A stretch of DNA of 64,000 nt from UBA8199 sp035358715 (GTDB lineage Bacteria; Verrucomicrobiota; Verrucomicrobiia; Limisphaerales; UBA8199). Shown here one piece after another: positions 18,107 through 26,870 of the stretch. The stretch covers positions 17,076 through 81,075 of the forward strand of contig DAOPPX010000004.1 in assembly GCA_035358715.1 (NCBI GenBank). Direction: 5' to 3'. Below the pieces are notes generated by a model, which made no database searches, had not been told where the DNA came from, and saw only the letters and a list, made by a program, of their open reading frames with translations. How positions within the stretch are numbered: position 1 is the first letter of the stretch; each line of letters begins with the position of its first letter. Both the position numbers and the translations under genes were made by a program.

Positions 18107-19762
18107 ATGGGAATTCGCATGACACGCAACTTTGTTTCCACCGGGCCGCGGCTCGTTGCGCTCGCATTGCTGCTGTTGACGGCGGCGCTTCCTGCGGTTC
18201 AGGCCGCCGCCAAACTGGAGCTCGTCCCCAAGTGGGACCGCTTCGAGCATGCCTTCAAGAGCAGCGTCGCTTATGCCAATGCGGTGCAGGAGGTCGTGCT
18301 GAAAGTCGTGTTTACCTCGCCGCTGGGCGAGGCGACCGAGGTGGAGGCGTTTTGGGACGGAGGCAGGACCTGGCGCGTGCGTTTCTCGCCCGATCAACCC
18401 GGGCGCTGGAGCTTCAGGGCCACCTGCTCGGACACCGCCAATGCCGGCCTGCACAACCAGGCTGGCGAGTTCCTCTGCTCCGCGCCTATCGGCATGAACC
18501 CGTTCCGGCTGCACGGTCCCGTGCGAGTCGCGCGCAACCACCGGCACCTGGAACACGCCGATGGCACGCCGTTCTTCTGGCTGGCGGACACTGTTTGGGA
18601 CGGCGCCCGTGTGGCTGAATCCAGGGACTGGGATTTCTACGCCGTCACGCGAGCACGCCAGGGCTTCACGGTGGCCCAGTGGTCGGTGGCTCCGGGCGAG
18701 GATGCAAGATCGCAGTCCGCCTGGACCGGATCCCTGGAGCGCATCGCCATCAACCCCGACTTCTTCCAGCGGCTTGACGCCAGGATTGGCGTCCTGGCCC
18801 GCGCGGGCCTCATGAGCGCGATTGCCCCGCTGTTGGAGCTGCAATGGTCGGCCGGCGCCGCGGCGCTGCCCGACAGCCAGGCCGAATTGCTCGTCCGGTA
18901 TATCGTCGCGCGCTGGGGCGCCGAGCCCGTGGTGTGGATGCTCGCCTTCGAGAGCGACGCATCGGCCAGCAACCTCGGCCGCTGGAAACGCATCGGGCAG
19001 GCGGTGTTCGGCGACCGGCCCCGAGCGCCGGTCGTGCTGTTCCCGGGTCAGACGCAGTGGCTGCTCGATGAATTCCGCGACGAGAAGTGGGTGGATGCCT
19101 TTGGTTATCAAAGCGTCACGGACGTCAGTGACGACGCTCTGATGTGGACCGTGTCCGGGCCGTTCACGACGGAGTGGCGGAAGGAGCCTGCCCGGCCGCT
19201 GATTGCATTTGTGCCGTGCGAGAACGGGGCCGCCCCGCGGTCGGCCAGGCGATTTGGCGCCGCTGATGTGCGCCGCGCAGCTTGCTGGAGCCTGCTCTTG
19301 GCCCCCCCGGCCGGAATCAGCTACTGCGCCGAGGGGCTGATGAACTGGGACGGGACCGTCGGGCCCCGGACCGCCGGGGAAACCAGGGGGAGCGGCTTGC
19401 CCCTGTGGCGCGAAGCGCTGTTCCTGCCCGGCGCCGAGCAGGTGTCGCACCTGGCGAAGTTCATGGACTCGATTGACTACGGGGCTCTGCGCCCGCGGGC
19501 CCGCATCGTCGCGTCGCAGCCCGGCAGCCAATCGCCGCAGCGGTTTATCGCTGGCGCCGGCACTGATCCCAATACGTTGTCCGTGGTTTATGTCCCGGTG
19601 GACCGCACCGTCGAACTGTCTCCCGCCGCGCTGCCCGCCTCGCCGTTGGTGGGCTGGTTTAATCCACGCACCGGTGTCCGCCAGGCCGTGACCGCCAGGG
19701 GCGCACGGTTCACTACGCCGGCTCCAGGCGACTGGCTCCTGCTGATCCAGGCGAGCCGGTGA
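18107..19762 (+). CDS. Secreted apiosidase-like glycosidase (DUF5060/DUF4038)
   Basis: A 551-residue protein with an N-terminal signal peptide (LVALALLLLTAALPAVQAA). A DUF5060 beta domain follows (DRFEHAFKSS, VEAFWDGGRTWRVRFSPDQPG). The central part is a DUF4038/apiosidase-like TIM barrel (HLEHADGTPFFWLADTVWDGA, WVDAFGYQSVT). The C-terminal part resembles the putative collagen-binding domain that follows DUF4038 (VVYVPVDRTVELSP...GWFNPRTGVR). It probably acts on plant-derived polysaccharide side chains outside the cytoplasm. A second ATG at 18119 also fits the signal peptide. The exact catalytic acids could not be assigned. Confidence 0.75.
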   Translation: MGIRMTRNFVSTGPRLVALALLLLTAALPAVQAAAKLELVPKWDRFEHAFKSSVAYANAVQEVVLKVVFTSPLGEATEVEAFWDGGRTWRVRFSPDQPGRWSFRATCSDTANAGLHNQAGEFLCSAPIGMNPFRLHGPVRVARNHRHLEHADGTPFFWLADTVWDGARVAESRDWDFYAVTRARQGFTVAQWSVAPGEDARSQSAWTGSLERIAINPDFFQRLDARIGVLARAGLMSAIAPLLELQWSAGAAALPDSQAELLVRYIVARWGAEPVVWMLAFESDASASNLGRWKRIGQAVFGDRPRAPVVLFPGQTQWLLDEFRDEKWVDAFGYQSVTDVSDDALMWTVSGPFTTEWRKEPARPLIAFVPCENGAAPRSARRFGAADVRRAACWSLLLAPPAGISYCAEGLMNWDGTVGPRTAGETRGSGLPLWREALFLPGAEQVSHLAKFMDSIDYGALRPRARIVASQPGSQSPQRFIAGAGTDPNTLSVVYVPVDRTVELSPAALPASPLVGWFNPRTGVRQAVTARGARFTTPAPGDWLLLIQASR

Positions 19763-19799
19763 GGAACGAATTGGTGGCGGCGGGGGAGAGCACGGTCTG

Positions 19800-19885
19800 A
19801 ACTGAGCCACAAAGAACACATAGGACACCAAGCCCTGCAGAGGGTGTTTCCCCTCTGTGCTCTTTGTGTTCTATGTGGTTGCAGT
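19800..19885. repeat. Imperfect inverted repeat ('CACAAAGAACACATAG' type)
   Basis: The left arm GCCACAAAGAACACATAGGA (19805-19824) faces an imperfect complement in CTCTTTGTGTTCTATGTGGTT (19860-19880), with a further AGAGG/CCTCT pair in the loop. It lies between two genes that converge here and could fold as a long hairpin. It resembles repeats common in environmental PVC genomes; only one copy is in this window. Confidence 0.55.
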
Positions 19886-19940
19886 GAGAAGCAAGCCTGG
19901 CGCCTAAACGGATCGGGTTGGGCTCGCCGGCGCTCCCTCG

Positions 19941-21041
19941 TTACCGCTGCACGCGCGCGCTGCCGCCCTTGACGAGCGCCTCCACTTCCCGGAGCGATGC
20001 CATAGAAGTATCGCCCGGCGTGGTCATGGCCAATGCGCCGTGCGCCGCGCCGTACTCGACGGCCCGCTGGGGATCGTTGAACTTGAGCAACCCGTAGATC
20101 AGCCCGCTGGCGAAGCTGTCGCCGCCGCCCACGCGGTCAAGGATTTCCAGGTCCGCGCGGTTCGGCGCCTGGTAGAACCTGCCCGCCGCCCAGCAAATCG
20201 CGCCCCAGTCGTTGCGTGTGGCGGTCTTTACCGCCCGCAGCGTGGTGGCCACCACGCGGAAGTTCGGATACGCTGCTGCCGCCTTGTCCATCATCTGCTC
20301 GAAGGCCATCACCTCCATCCGGCAGAGGTGTTCATCCGCGCCCTTGACCTCGAACCCCAGGCACGCGGTGAAGTCTTCCTCGTTGCCCAGCATCACGTCA
20401 ACGTTTCCGGCGATCTTCCGGTTGACCTCCTGCGCGCGTTTTGGCCCCCCGATGCTTTTCCAGAGCGACGGGCGGTAGTTCAGGTCGTAGGAAACGATGA
20501 CGCCGTGCCGCCGGGCGGCTTGCACCGCCTCCAGGACCAATTCAGCGGTGGTGTCGCTCAGCGCCGCAAAAATGCCGCCGGTGTGGAGCCATCGCGCGCC
20601 GAGCTGGCCAAAGATGCGGTCCCAGTCGAAGTCGCCCGGTTTGAGCTGGCTGGCGGCGCTGTGGCCGCGGTCAGATGTGCCTACCGCGCCCCGCACGCCG
20701 AAACCGCGCTCGGTGAAGTTCAACCCGTTGCGCACGGTGCGGCCCACGCCATCAAACGGCATCCACTTGATAAACTCGGTTGCGACGCCTCCCTGGAGGA
20801 TGCAGTCCTCGAGCAGCAGCCCAACCTCATTGTCCGCGAAGGCGGTGCACACGGCGGTCTTGAGTCCGAAACACCGCCGCAGACCGCGCGCGACGTTATA
20901 CTCGCCGCCGCCTTCCCACGCTTTGAACTGGCGCGCGGTGCGCACGCGCCCTTCGCCGGGGTCCAGCCGCAGCATGATTTCGCCCAGCGCGATCAGGTCG
21001 TATTTGCCCGCACCTTCCGGTTTAACGTCTAGTATGGCCAT
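19941..21041 (-). CDS. kdgK: PfkB-family sugar kinase, probable 2-keto-3-deoxygluconate kinase
   Basis: A 366-residue protein. I chose ATG 21041 (MAILDVKPEG); upstream in-frame codons belong to a repeat-bearing spacer. PfkB features are present: an N-terminal GGEYNVARGL substrate-binding segment, YDLNYRPSLWKS, an NEEDF motif, and the C-terminal catalytic DRVGGGDSFASGLIYGLL with the GGGDS anion hole and Asp base. The RPSLWKS context and length resemble KDG kinases, which phosphorylate 2-keto-3-deoxygluconate on the way to pyruvate and glyceraldehyde 3-phosphate. The family is certain; the substrate is likely but not proven. Confidence 0.8.
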   Translation of the reverse strand: MAILDVKPEGAGKYDLIALGEIMLRLDPGEGRVRTARQFKAWEGGGEYNVARGLRRCFGLKTAVCTAFADNEVGLLLEDCILQGGVATEFIKWMPFDGVGRTVRNGLNFTERGFGVRGAVGTSDRGHSAASQLKPGDFDWDRIFGQLGARWLHTGGIFAALSDTTAELVLEAVQAARRHGVIVSYDLNYRPSLWKSIGGPKRAQEVNRKIAGNVDVMLGNEEDFTACLGFEVKGADEHLCRMEVMAFEQMMDKAAAAYPNFRVVATTLRAVKTATRNDWGAICWAAGRFYQAPNRADLEILDRVGGGDSFASGLIYGLLKFNDPQRAVEYGAAHGALAMTTPGDTSMASLREVEALVKGGSARVQR

Positions 21042-21134
21042 AAGCTTCTCATTAAGCCCTACGCGGTGGTTGAAGCAAGCAGCTTTACCCGCGCCCAACC
21101 TGGCCTTCTCGCCCGCGCCACGCAGTGCCAAGAA

Positions 21135-21207
21135 CCCGGCGCGCGGGCATCCTGCCCGCTTAGACCATCCGAACCGTGTAAGCGGGCAAGATGCCCGCAC
21201 GCCGAGC
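21135..21207. repeat. Paired hairpin repeat (GCGGGCATC-TGCCCGC)
   Basis: GCGCGGGCATCCTGCCCGCTTA (21140-21161) and TAAGCGGGCAAGATGCCCGC (21178-21197) are each self-complementary and also complementary to one another, giving a nested cruciform. It lies between anmK and kdgK, both on the minus strand. It could act as a transcription barrier or be an extragenic palindrome. Confidence 0.65.
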
Positions 21208-21229
21208 CCGCAGGTGCGAAAAGCGCGGT

Positions 21230-22417
21230 CTAACCCGCTCCCGGCACGATCTGGCCCAGAACCGCCGCCCGTCGCGCCCCGGTGGCGCTCGGCACGTTGC
21301 CCGGCTTACCGCGCAAGGTCTCATGCGCCAGAATAGCAAAGGCCAGCGCTTCCTTGGCGGCGTTGGCGATGCCGAAATCCTCATGCGTCAGCAATTCACC
21401 CACGCCGATTCGGCGGGCCAACATGCTCCGCAGCGTCGGGTTCCTGGCCCCGCCGCCTCCCAGGACGACCTGTAATCGGCCCAGCTCGCTGGTCTTGAGC
21501 CTCGGAAACACGAAACGCCGATAGGCATCCGCGACACTGGCCGCCGTGAAGGCGGTTGCCGTGGCAAGCGTGTCTTCCGGGCGCAAACGGAGCCGGCGCG
21601 CCAACCCGAGCACCCGGCGCACAAACGCCTCGCCGAACTCCTCGCGGCCCGTGGTTTTGGGCGGACGCCGCCGCAGGAAGGGGTGGGCCATCATTTCCGC
21701 CAGCAACTTCTCGGAAACCTGGCCGCGCGCCGCCCAGCGCCCGTCCTGGTCGAACGTCTGCCGGCCCCGGGTGAGCTCAGCCATCAACCCGTCCATCACC
21801 ATATTGCCCGGCCCGGTGTCGAACGCCACCACGTCCTGCAGCCCTGCGCGTGGCGGCAGGAACGTCAGGTTGCCAATGCCCCCGAGGTTTTGCACGATGC
21901 GCGGACGCCGCTCGTCGGTGAAAAGCGCCCAATCCGCATAAGGCACCAGCGGCGCGCCTTGCCCGCCCGCCGCCATGTCGCGCACCCGGAAATCCGCAAT
22001 GGTTGTGATCCCCGTTCGCTCCGCGATGACCGCCGACTCGCCGATCTGCAAGGTCGAAGGCGTCCGCGCGTTGGGCAGATGATGCACCGTCTGCCCGTGC
22101 GAGCCGATGGCTGCGATGTCCGCCGGCTTGAGATGCGCCCGGCGAATGGCCCCCAGCGCCGCGCGCGCAAAATGCTCGCCCAGCAGGAAGTTCAGCTCGC
22201 AAATCTCCGCCACCGTCCCGTGCAGGCAGGCGTCCAGAATGCGCCGCCGCAAGATCGGCGGGAAAGACCGGTGTGTATGCGCCACCACCCGCGCGCGCAA
22301 GTGGCGTCCACGCCCTGAAATCTCGACCGCCACCGCGTCAATGCCATCCGCCGACGTCCCCGACATCAACCCGACGATGAACCGGGCGCTGCGTTTGGAC
22401 TGGCGGAACCTGTGCAC
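21230..22417 (-). CDS. anmK: Anhydro-N-acetylmuramic acid kinase
   Basis: A 395-residue protein that phosphorylates and hydrolyses 1,6-anhydro-MurNAc released during wall turnover, giving MurNAc-6-phosphate for recycling. The N-terminal ATP site GLMSGTSADGIDAVAVE is unmistakable; IGSHGQTVHHLP, VQNLGGIGNLTFLP, AFDTGPGNMVMDGL and VVLGGGGARNPTL follow in the normal order. The start appears to be a GTG at 22417. The kdgK gene downstream is separated by a hairpin repeat and may not be co-transcribed. No murQ is visible nearby. Confidence 0.95.
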   Translation of the reverse strand: MHRFRQSKRSARFIVGLMSGTSADGIDAVAVEISGRGRHLRARVVAHTHRSFPPILRRRILDACLHGTVAEICELNFLLGEHFARAALGAIRRAHLKPADIAAIGSHGQTVHHLPNARTPSTLQIGESAVIAERTGITTIADFRVRDMAAGGQGAPLVPYADWALFTDERRPRIVQNLGGIGNLTFLPPRAGLQDVVAFDTGPGNMVMDGLMAELTRGRQTFDQDGRWAARGQVSEKLLAEMMAHPFLRRRPPKTTGREEFGEAFVRRVLGLARRLRLRPEDTLATATAFTAASVADAYRRFVFPRLKTSELGRLQVVLGGGGARNPTLRSMLARRIGVGELLTHEDFGIANAAKEALAFAILAHETLRGKPGNVPSATGARRAAVLGQIVPGAG

Positions 22418-22573
22418 GAGAAGAACCTAGAAGACCCGGCGGCAGCTAACAAGCCCCGCCTCGCCCCTTTCCGCGGTGGTCGAGGATTTGCTTTTCTGAG
22501 GTGGTGTGCTGTAATGTTGGGCTGGCACGCCCAATGGCTAATCGCCCGTGTCCACATAACGTCACCGATACTT

Positions 22574-22993
22574 ATGGCAACAATGATGGAAGAAACCGTG
22601 ATCGTCCGCAAAACCCGCGAGCTGTGCCAGGCGATCCTGGACGAGCCTGGCGTCCAGGCGCTGCGCAAGAGCATTGACCTTTTTATGGCGGATGAACACG
22701 CCCGGGCGCAATACGACGGCGTGGTCGCCAAAGGCCAGGCGTTGCAGGAGAAGCAGCAGAACGCGCTGGCCCTGACCGACGTGGAAATCTCTGACTTCGA
22801 GCAGCATCGTGACGCGCTGCTCAAGAACCCTGTCGCGCGCGGTTTCATAGACGCTCAGCAGGAACTGCGGGACGTGCAGGAGTCCATTCACCGGCACGTT
22901 AACAAGACCTTCGAGCTGGGCCGCCTGCCTTCCGAGGAAGACCTGGCCAGCGGCTGCTGTAGTGACGGCCGCGGTTGCGGCTGCGGGCACTAA
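22574..22993 (+). CDS. YlbF/YmcA family protein with Cys-rich tail
   Basis: A 139-residue all-helical protein. It matches the YlbF/YmcA family (LCQAILDEPGVQALRKSI, FMADEHARAQYDGVVAKGQ, QELRDVQESIHRHVNKTFELG). In Bacillus these proteins form a complex that helps RNase Y-dependent mRNA processing and carries Fe-S clusters. The C terminus here ends GCCSDGRGCGCGH, a compact set of Cys and a final His that looks like a metal or Fe-S ligand cluster. I chose ATG 22574; another ATG at 22586 is possible. A ~150-base spacer without features precedes it. Confidence 0.75.
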   Translation: MATMMEETVIVRKTRELCQAILDEPGVQALRKSIDLFMADEHARAQYDGVVAKGQALQEKQQNALALTDVEISDFEQHRDALLKNPVARGFIDAQQELRDVQESIHRHVNKTFELGRLPSEEDLASGCCSDGRGCGCGH

Positions 22994-23050
22994 GCCCGGC
23001 CACGCCTCGCGCTACCTGGCCGCCGGCCAGACTCCCGGGCTAACGTGCTG

Positions 23051-23845
23051 ATGGCCTCCGCTGCGGAAGCGCTCATTGCCGCCGCCCGGCGCTTGCGCGC
23101 CGAAACCACCCGGCTGCGGTTCGGGCCGCCGGTCACGCACGTTTATAACCCACTGACTTACGCCTGGGCGCCGCATGAGGCCTACCTGCGAAGGTTCGGC
23201 ACGGCGCCGAAACGGGTCGTGTTCCTCGGCATGAACCCGGGGCCGTTCGGCATGGCGCAGACGGGCGTGCCGTTCGGCGAGGTCTCCGCCGTGCGCGACT
23301 GGCTGCAGCTCGAGGGCCACGTCGGCCAACCGTCCCGCGAGCATCCCCGACGCCCCGTCACCGGTTTTGGCTGCGTGCGTTCCGAGGTCAGCGGCCGGCG
23401 TTTATGGGGCCTCTTCGCCGCGCGCTTCGGGACGCCGGACCGGTTCTTTGCCGGGCACATTGTGATGAACTACTGCCCCCTGGCCTTTCTGGAGGCCACT
23501 GGCCGCAATCGCACACCTGATAAGCTGCCTATTGGGGAGCAGGACGCTTTGTTTGCCGCATGTGATCGGCACCTGCGCGCCGTCATCGGCGTGCTGCAAC
23601 CTGAATGGCTGATTGGGATCGGCGAATTTGCCGCAAGACGGGCTGAGCAAGTATTCGGGCACAGTCCTCTGAAGATTGGGCGCATCCTCCATCCCAGCCC
23701 TGCCAGTCCAGCAGCCAACCGCAACTGGAACGCGCTTGCCACGCGCCAGCTCGAAGCGCCAGGCATCTGGGAGCAGGGGCCCAATGGCCAGGGCGCTTGC
23801 CGGGGTGATGGATCTTCGCGCGCCTTGACCGGGCGCGCTATCTAA
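23051..23845 (+). CDS. SMUG1-type single-strand-selective uracil-DNA glycosylase
   Basis: A 264-residue protein that would remove uracil and related oxidised pyrimidines from DNA in base excision repair. Key features are the catalytic loop GMNPGPFGMAQTGVPFGEV (Asn-containing GMNPG), VRDWLQLEG, and the late HPSPASPAANRNWN loop, all typical of SMUG1 (UDG family 3). Length is normal. ATG 23051 was preferred; a GTG lies two codons upstream. The gene follows the YlbF gene by ~57 bases, possibly in the same unit. Confidence 0.88.
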   Translation: MASAAEALIAAARRLRAETTRLRFGPPVTHVYNPLTYAWAPHEAYLRRFGTAPKRVVFLGMNPGPFGMAQTGVPFGEVSAVRDWLQLEGHVGQPSREHPRRPVTGFGCVRSEVSGRRLWGLFAARFGTPDRFFAGHIVMNYCPLAFLEATGRNRTPDKLPIGEQDALFAACDRHLRAVIGVLQPEWLIGIGEFAARRAEQVFGHSPLKIGRILHPSPASPAANRNWNALATRQLEAPGIWEQGPNGQGACRGDGSSRALTGRAI

Positions 23846-23873
23846 GGGCCGCCTCGGCGCGGCTGCCCCGCCT

Positions 23874-24413
23874 TCATTGCTGCGCCTCTTGCACAACGGT
23901 CCCGTCCTCGGCCAGGAGCAGCTTGGGATTGTGCGCCTCGTCTTTGAAGGTAACGACGTAGATGGTTCGCTCGCCCCACATTTCCTTGTTGATGTAGGCC
24001 ACTTCCGAGGAATGGGCGCGCTCGGGAATGGCCTTCATCACGGTGGGGGGCACATCGGCGGGCTTCACCACCGTGCCCTGTCTTGCGCTCACCGCCACTG
24101 TCAGATCGGGGTTGAGCACGCTGCCGTCCGGCGCGATATACATCGGAGGGAAGATGTCGCTCTCGCGAAAATAGACCTTGTAAACGACCCGGCCTGAGCT
24201 GGTATCCCGGACGGCGTCCACTACGGCCGCTGCCCCGGCCTGTGCCAGAACAGTGCGCTGGACCGGCGCCGGCAACGCGCCGAACTTCGCCCCCGGCGAA
24301 GTCAACGGCTTGCTATACACCGTATGGTGCGCCGCCTCCTGGGTCTTTTCCCTGGTCGCACACCCCGCCGCGATCAGCGCAACCAACACCACTCCACAAA
24401 CTGGCATGTTCAT
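23874..24413 (-). CDS. PepSY-like repeat lipoprotein
   Basis: A 179-residue protein. It starts at the ATG at 24413, with a signal peptide and lipobox VLVALIAAGC. The mature part contains two similar units: LPAPVQRTVLAQAGAAAVV...VYFRES...APDGSVL and VPPTVMKAIPERA...VTFKDE...AEDGTVV. This is the helix-strand pattern of PepSY-like (beta-lactamase-inhibitor-like) domains. Such proteins are periplasmic and often modulate proteases or bind ligands; the role here is unknown. It converges with the SMUG1 gene (28-base gap). Confidence 0.62.
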   Translation of the reverse strand: MNMPVCGVVLVALIAAGCATREKTQEAAHHTVYSKPLTSPGAKFGALPAPVQRTVLAQAGAAAVVDAVRDTSSGRVVYKVYFRESDIFPPMYIAPDGSVLNPDLTVAVSARQGTVVKPADVPPTVMKAIPERAHSSEVAYINKEMWGERTIYVVTFKDEAHNPKLLLAEDGTVVQEAQQ

Positions 24414-24659
24414 AAGCGTGCGCCAGTGTACGCGCCCGTCGGTGGATAGCAAGCTTCCATCGCGCCCTGATGCTGGGCGCATCTCAACTCTTGCCCTCTC
24501 TTGAGCCGCATCTCCTTAAGCTTTCGCGCTGGTCATTGCGCACGGCTTCCGGCTGGGCGATTGGCAGGAATCTGCGGCGGCTGCCGTTCCGCTATCCCGC
24601 TCAATCCGGCAGGGTGGCGATGCACAGACACCTGGCGCAACCCGAAGCGTTGGGCTGAG

Positions 24660-24976
24660 GCATGAGGGGAAGCATCTCAATTCCTGGCAACGTCCCAAAG
24701 CTGGGGGACATACGGCCGCGGTTTCCGGCACCTCGAAAGCGGACTGCGACGAGGACTCCCGGTCCTGGATACCTTCCCCAACCCGTGCCAGTCAGGCCCC
24801 GCCTGGAACCAGTCCGCACCCTTCGGCCCCGCGCATGGGTAACCCTCTTTCCACACGACACTTCCGCACTTTTTCCACCCCCGCGCCCCATCCTCTCGCC
24901 ATGGTCCTCTCCCGGTCCCGCTACCGTAGTACCTCTAACCCGGGGTTAGAGGTACTACGGTAGCGGGACGGGGAGG
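24660..24976 (+). repeat. Interspersed ~300-bp element, copy 2
   Basis: In the same block order as copy 1 it carries CCTGGCAACGTCCCAAAGC, TACCTTCCCCAACCC, CCAGTCCGCACCC, GGGTAACCCTC and CACTTCCGCAC. It ends in a palindrome centred on 24942 with 27 perfect base pairs each side, extended by five more after one mismatch. The core palindrome (24923-24961) is identical to that of copy 1. It fills most of the gap from 24414 to 25215; the remaining spacer shows no gene. Confidence 0.8.
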
Positions 24977-25215
24977 CTGCGGCGTTCCCGCCGACCCATT
25001 GCGGGCTGCGGCAGCGCCTTGAAACTGCCGCCGGGAGGTGCCAATGCCGCAGCGCAGTCGCTCAACCCTTTGGCTGGGGCCTTTGCTCCGAAAAAGGCCC
25101 CTCAGGAACCGAGATGCGTTTTGGGCCGCCGCCGGGAGCGATCCAGGATTGACAATCCAGCCCTTTTCAAGGAGTCTCGACGCGGCTGTCGGAGAGAGCT
25201 TCTGGGGAGAAATGT

Positions 25216-26262
25216 ATGAAAAGACTTTGCGTGCTTTCGGTTCTTGCTGGCTTGTTCGCCTGGTCGGGCTACGCCCAGGTTCGACCGGTGCTGAGTGCGC
25301 AGGTTTCCAACGCGTGGGTTTGGCTCAGGATTACCGGGGAGGTCGGCAGCGCCTGCACCGTCCAATGGACCACTAATCTTCACAGCGTCATTAGCTGGAA
25401 GGTCCTGACGAATATAGTCCCGCTGCCGAGCAGTCCCTACCTGGTCGTTGACAAGCAGGCCGTCAGCCCCCGGCGGTTCTATCGGGCTTTCAGCGAGCAA
25501 ATCACGACCAACGTGACGACTACCAACATGGTTTGGGTGCCGCCCGGAACGTTCGTCATGGGCAGCCCGGTCAGCGAGGCGCTGCGCGGAGCCGACGAAA
25601 CCCAGCACACGGTGACGCTGACGCATGGGTATTACATCGGGCAATTCGAGGTGACGCAGGGGGAGTATTTGGCGCTGATGGGGAATAACCCGAGCGCCTG
25701 CACCGGAGATCTGAACCGGCCGGTCGAGCAGGTAAGCTGGATTGACGCAACGAACTACTGCGCGCACCTGACGCAGCGGGAACGGGCGGCGGGGCGGGTG
25801 CCGGTTGGCTGGGTGTATCGGTTGCCTACGGAGTCGGAATGGGAGTGTGCGTGCCGTGCGGGGACCACCACGGCGTTTCACTACGGCAGCGCGCTGCGGT
25901 CGGGCGGGGCTAACTTCGACGGCCGTTACGAATACGACGCCACCGTCGGCGAGAATTACAACGCCAGTGGAGTCTATCTGGGCCACACGACGGCAGTTGG
26001 GGGCTACGGGCCGAACGGGCTGGGGCTGCATGACATGCACGGGAACGTATGGGAGTGGTGCCGGGACTGGTACGGCGCCTATCCTGGCGGAGGCGTAACC
26101 GATCCGCCGGGTGCTGCCTCGGGTTCGTACCGCGTGTTCCGCGGCGGCGGTTGGAATGCATCCGGCCGTCTCTGCCGGTCGGCGTGCCGCAACGGCTACT
26201 ACCCCTCGTACAAATACGCCTACGTAGGGTTCCGGGTCGTGCTGGCGCAAGGCCAGCCGTGA
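25216..26262 (+). CDS. Secreted FGE-sulfatase (SUMF1) domain protein, catalytic Cys pair incomplete
   Basis: A 348-residue protein with a clear signal peptide (MKRLCVLSVLAGLFAWSGYAQ). Residues ~25-100 form a beta-rich domain. The SUMF1/FGE-like domain starts at MVWVPPGTFVMGSP and contains YYIGQFEVTQGEYLALMGNNPS, YRLPTESEWECACRAGT, GLHDMHGNVWEWCRDWY and VFRGGGWNASGRLCRSACR. True formylglycine-generating enzymes have two catalytic Cys in the last motif (GGS-x-x-C-x4-C). Here the first position is Ala and only the second Cys remains, so FGE activity is unlikely. A GGGGAG ribosome site precedes the ATG. No sulfatase gene is adjacent. Confidence 0.8.
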   Translation: MKRLCVLSVLAGLFAWSGYAQVRPVLSAQVSNAWVWLRITGEVGSACTVQWTTNLHSVISWKVLTNIVPLPSSPYLVVDKQAVSPRRFYRAFSEQITTNVTTTNMVWVPPGTFVMGSPVSEALRGADETQHTVTLTHGYYIGQFEVTQGEYLALMGNNPSACTGDLNRPVEQVSWIDATNYCAHLTQRERAAGRVPVGWVYRLPTESEWECACRAGTTTAFHYGSALRSGGANFDGRYEYDATVGENYNASGVYLGHTTAVGGYGPNGLGLHDMHGNVWEWCRDWYGAYPGGGVTDPPGAASGSYRVFRGGGWNASGRLCRSACRNGYYPSYKYAYVGFRVVLAQGQP

Positions 26263-26314
26263 GCCGGGCGCCGCGGCGCACGGGCGGGTTGGCGGCTTCG
26301 GCGCTCCAAAGCGG

Positions 26315-26767
26315 TCAGAGCAGAGGGAAGGGGAAAATGTCCGCGGGGTCGAAACGGCTCTGGGCAAACTCGATTGCCTGGCCCGCCTCAACGGTCTGCA
26401 ACGCATGCGCGATGCCGGTCTGGATGAGCAACAGGTCGCCGGCCTGCAACGCTACCGAGGCGCGCGCCCCGGTCTCGATGTCTTCAACCACCACCGACAG
26501 CCCGCCTTGCAGAACGTAAACCCGCTCCCGTTTGACCTTGTGGTAGTGGTTCCCACGCACGCAGCCCGCGCGCAGTTCGATGACCGCCAGGTAGCGAATC
26601 GCCTCATCTGAATCGTGCACCTGCGCCAGCTCGCCTTGCGCCAGCAACAGCCGCTTGAGCGCGGGCGCGTCGGGGCCGGGGCGTCCGGAGATGACCGGCA
26701 GCGACCACCGCACGACCTTGCCCGCCAGGTATTCAACTTCGGCCATAGGAGTTTCTAAGTTTCCCAT
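26315..26767 (-). CDS. Cupin-domain protein
   Basis: A 150-residue protein (or 143 from the alternative ATG at 26746). It has a single conserved cupin barrel with the first motif GNHYHKVKRERVYVLQGG (His-x-His and Glu metal ligands) and the second motif QAGDLLLIQTGIAHALQT. Small cupins of this type are sugar-nucleotide epimerase/isomerase-like or mannose-6-phosphate isomerase-like; the reaction here is not identifiable. It diverges from the PQQ-propeller gene. Confidence 0.75.
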   Translation of the reverse strand: MGNLETPMAEVEYLAGKVVRWSLPVISGRPGPDAPALKRLLLAQGELAQVHDSDEAIRYLAVIELRAGCVRGNHYHKVKRERVYVLQGGLSVVVEDIETGARASVALQAGDLLLIQTGIAHALQTVEAGQAIEFAQSRFDPADIFPFPLL

Positions 26768-26870
26768 GGCATATCACATCCCGCCACACCGCCGCAACCG
26801 CGGAACTTTGAGCCCGCAGCGGACATTTCTCATCATTGACTTGGAGTGCGCGGCTGACCACGCTTCAGCT

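Noticed and set aside
25216..26262. Annotation as a functional formylglycine-generating enzyme
   Set aside because: One of the two catalytic Cys is Ala and no sulfatase gene is linked.
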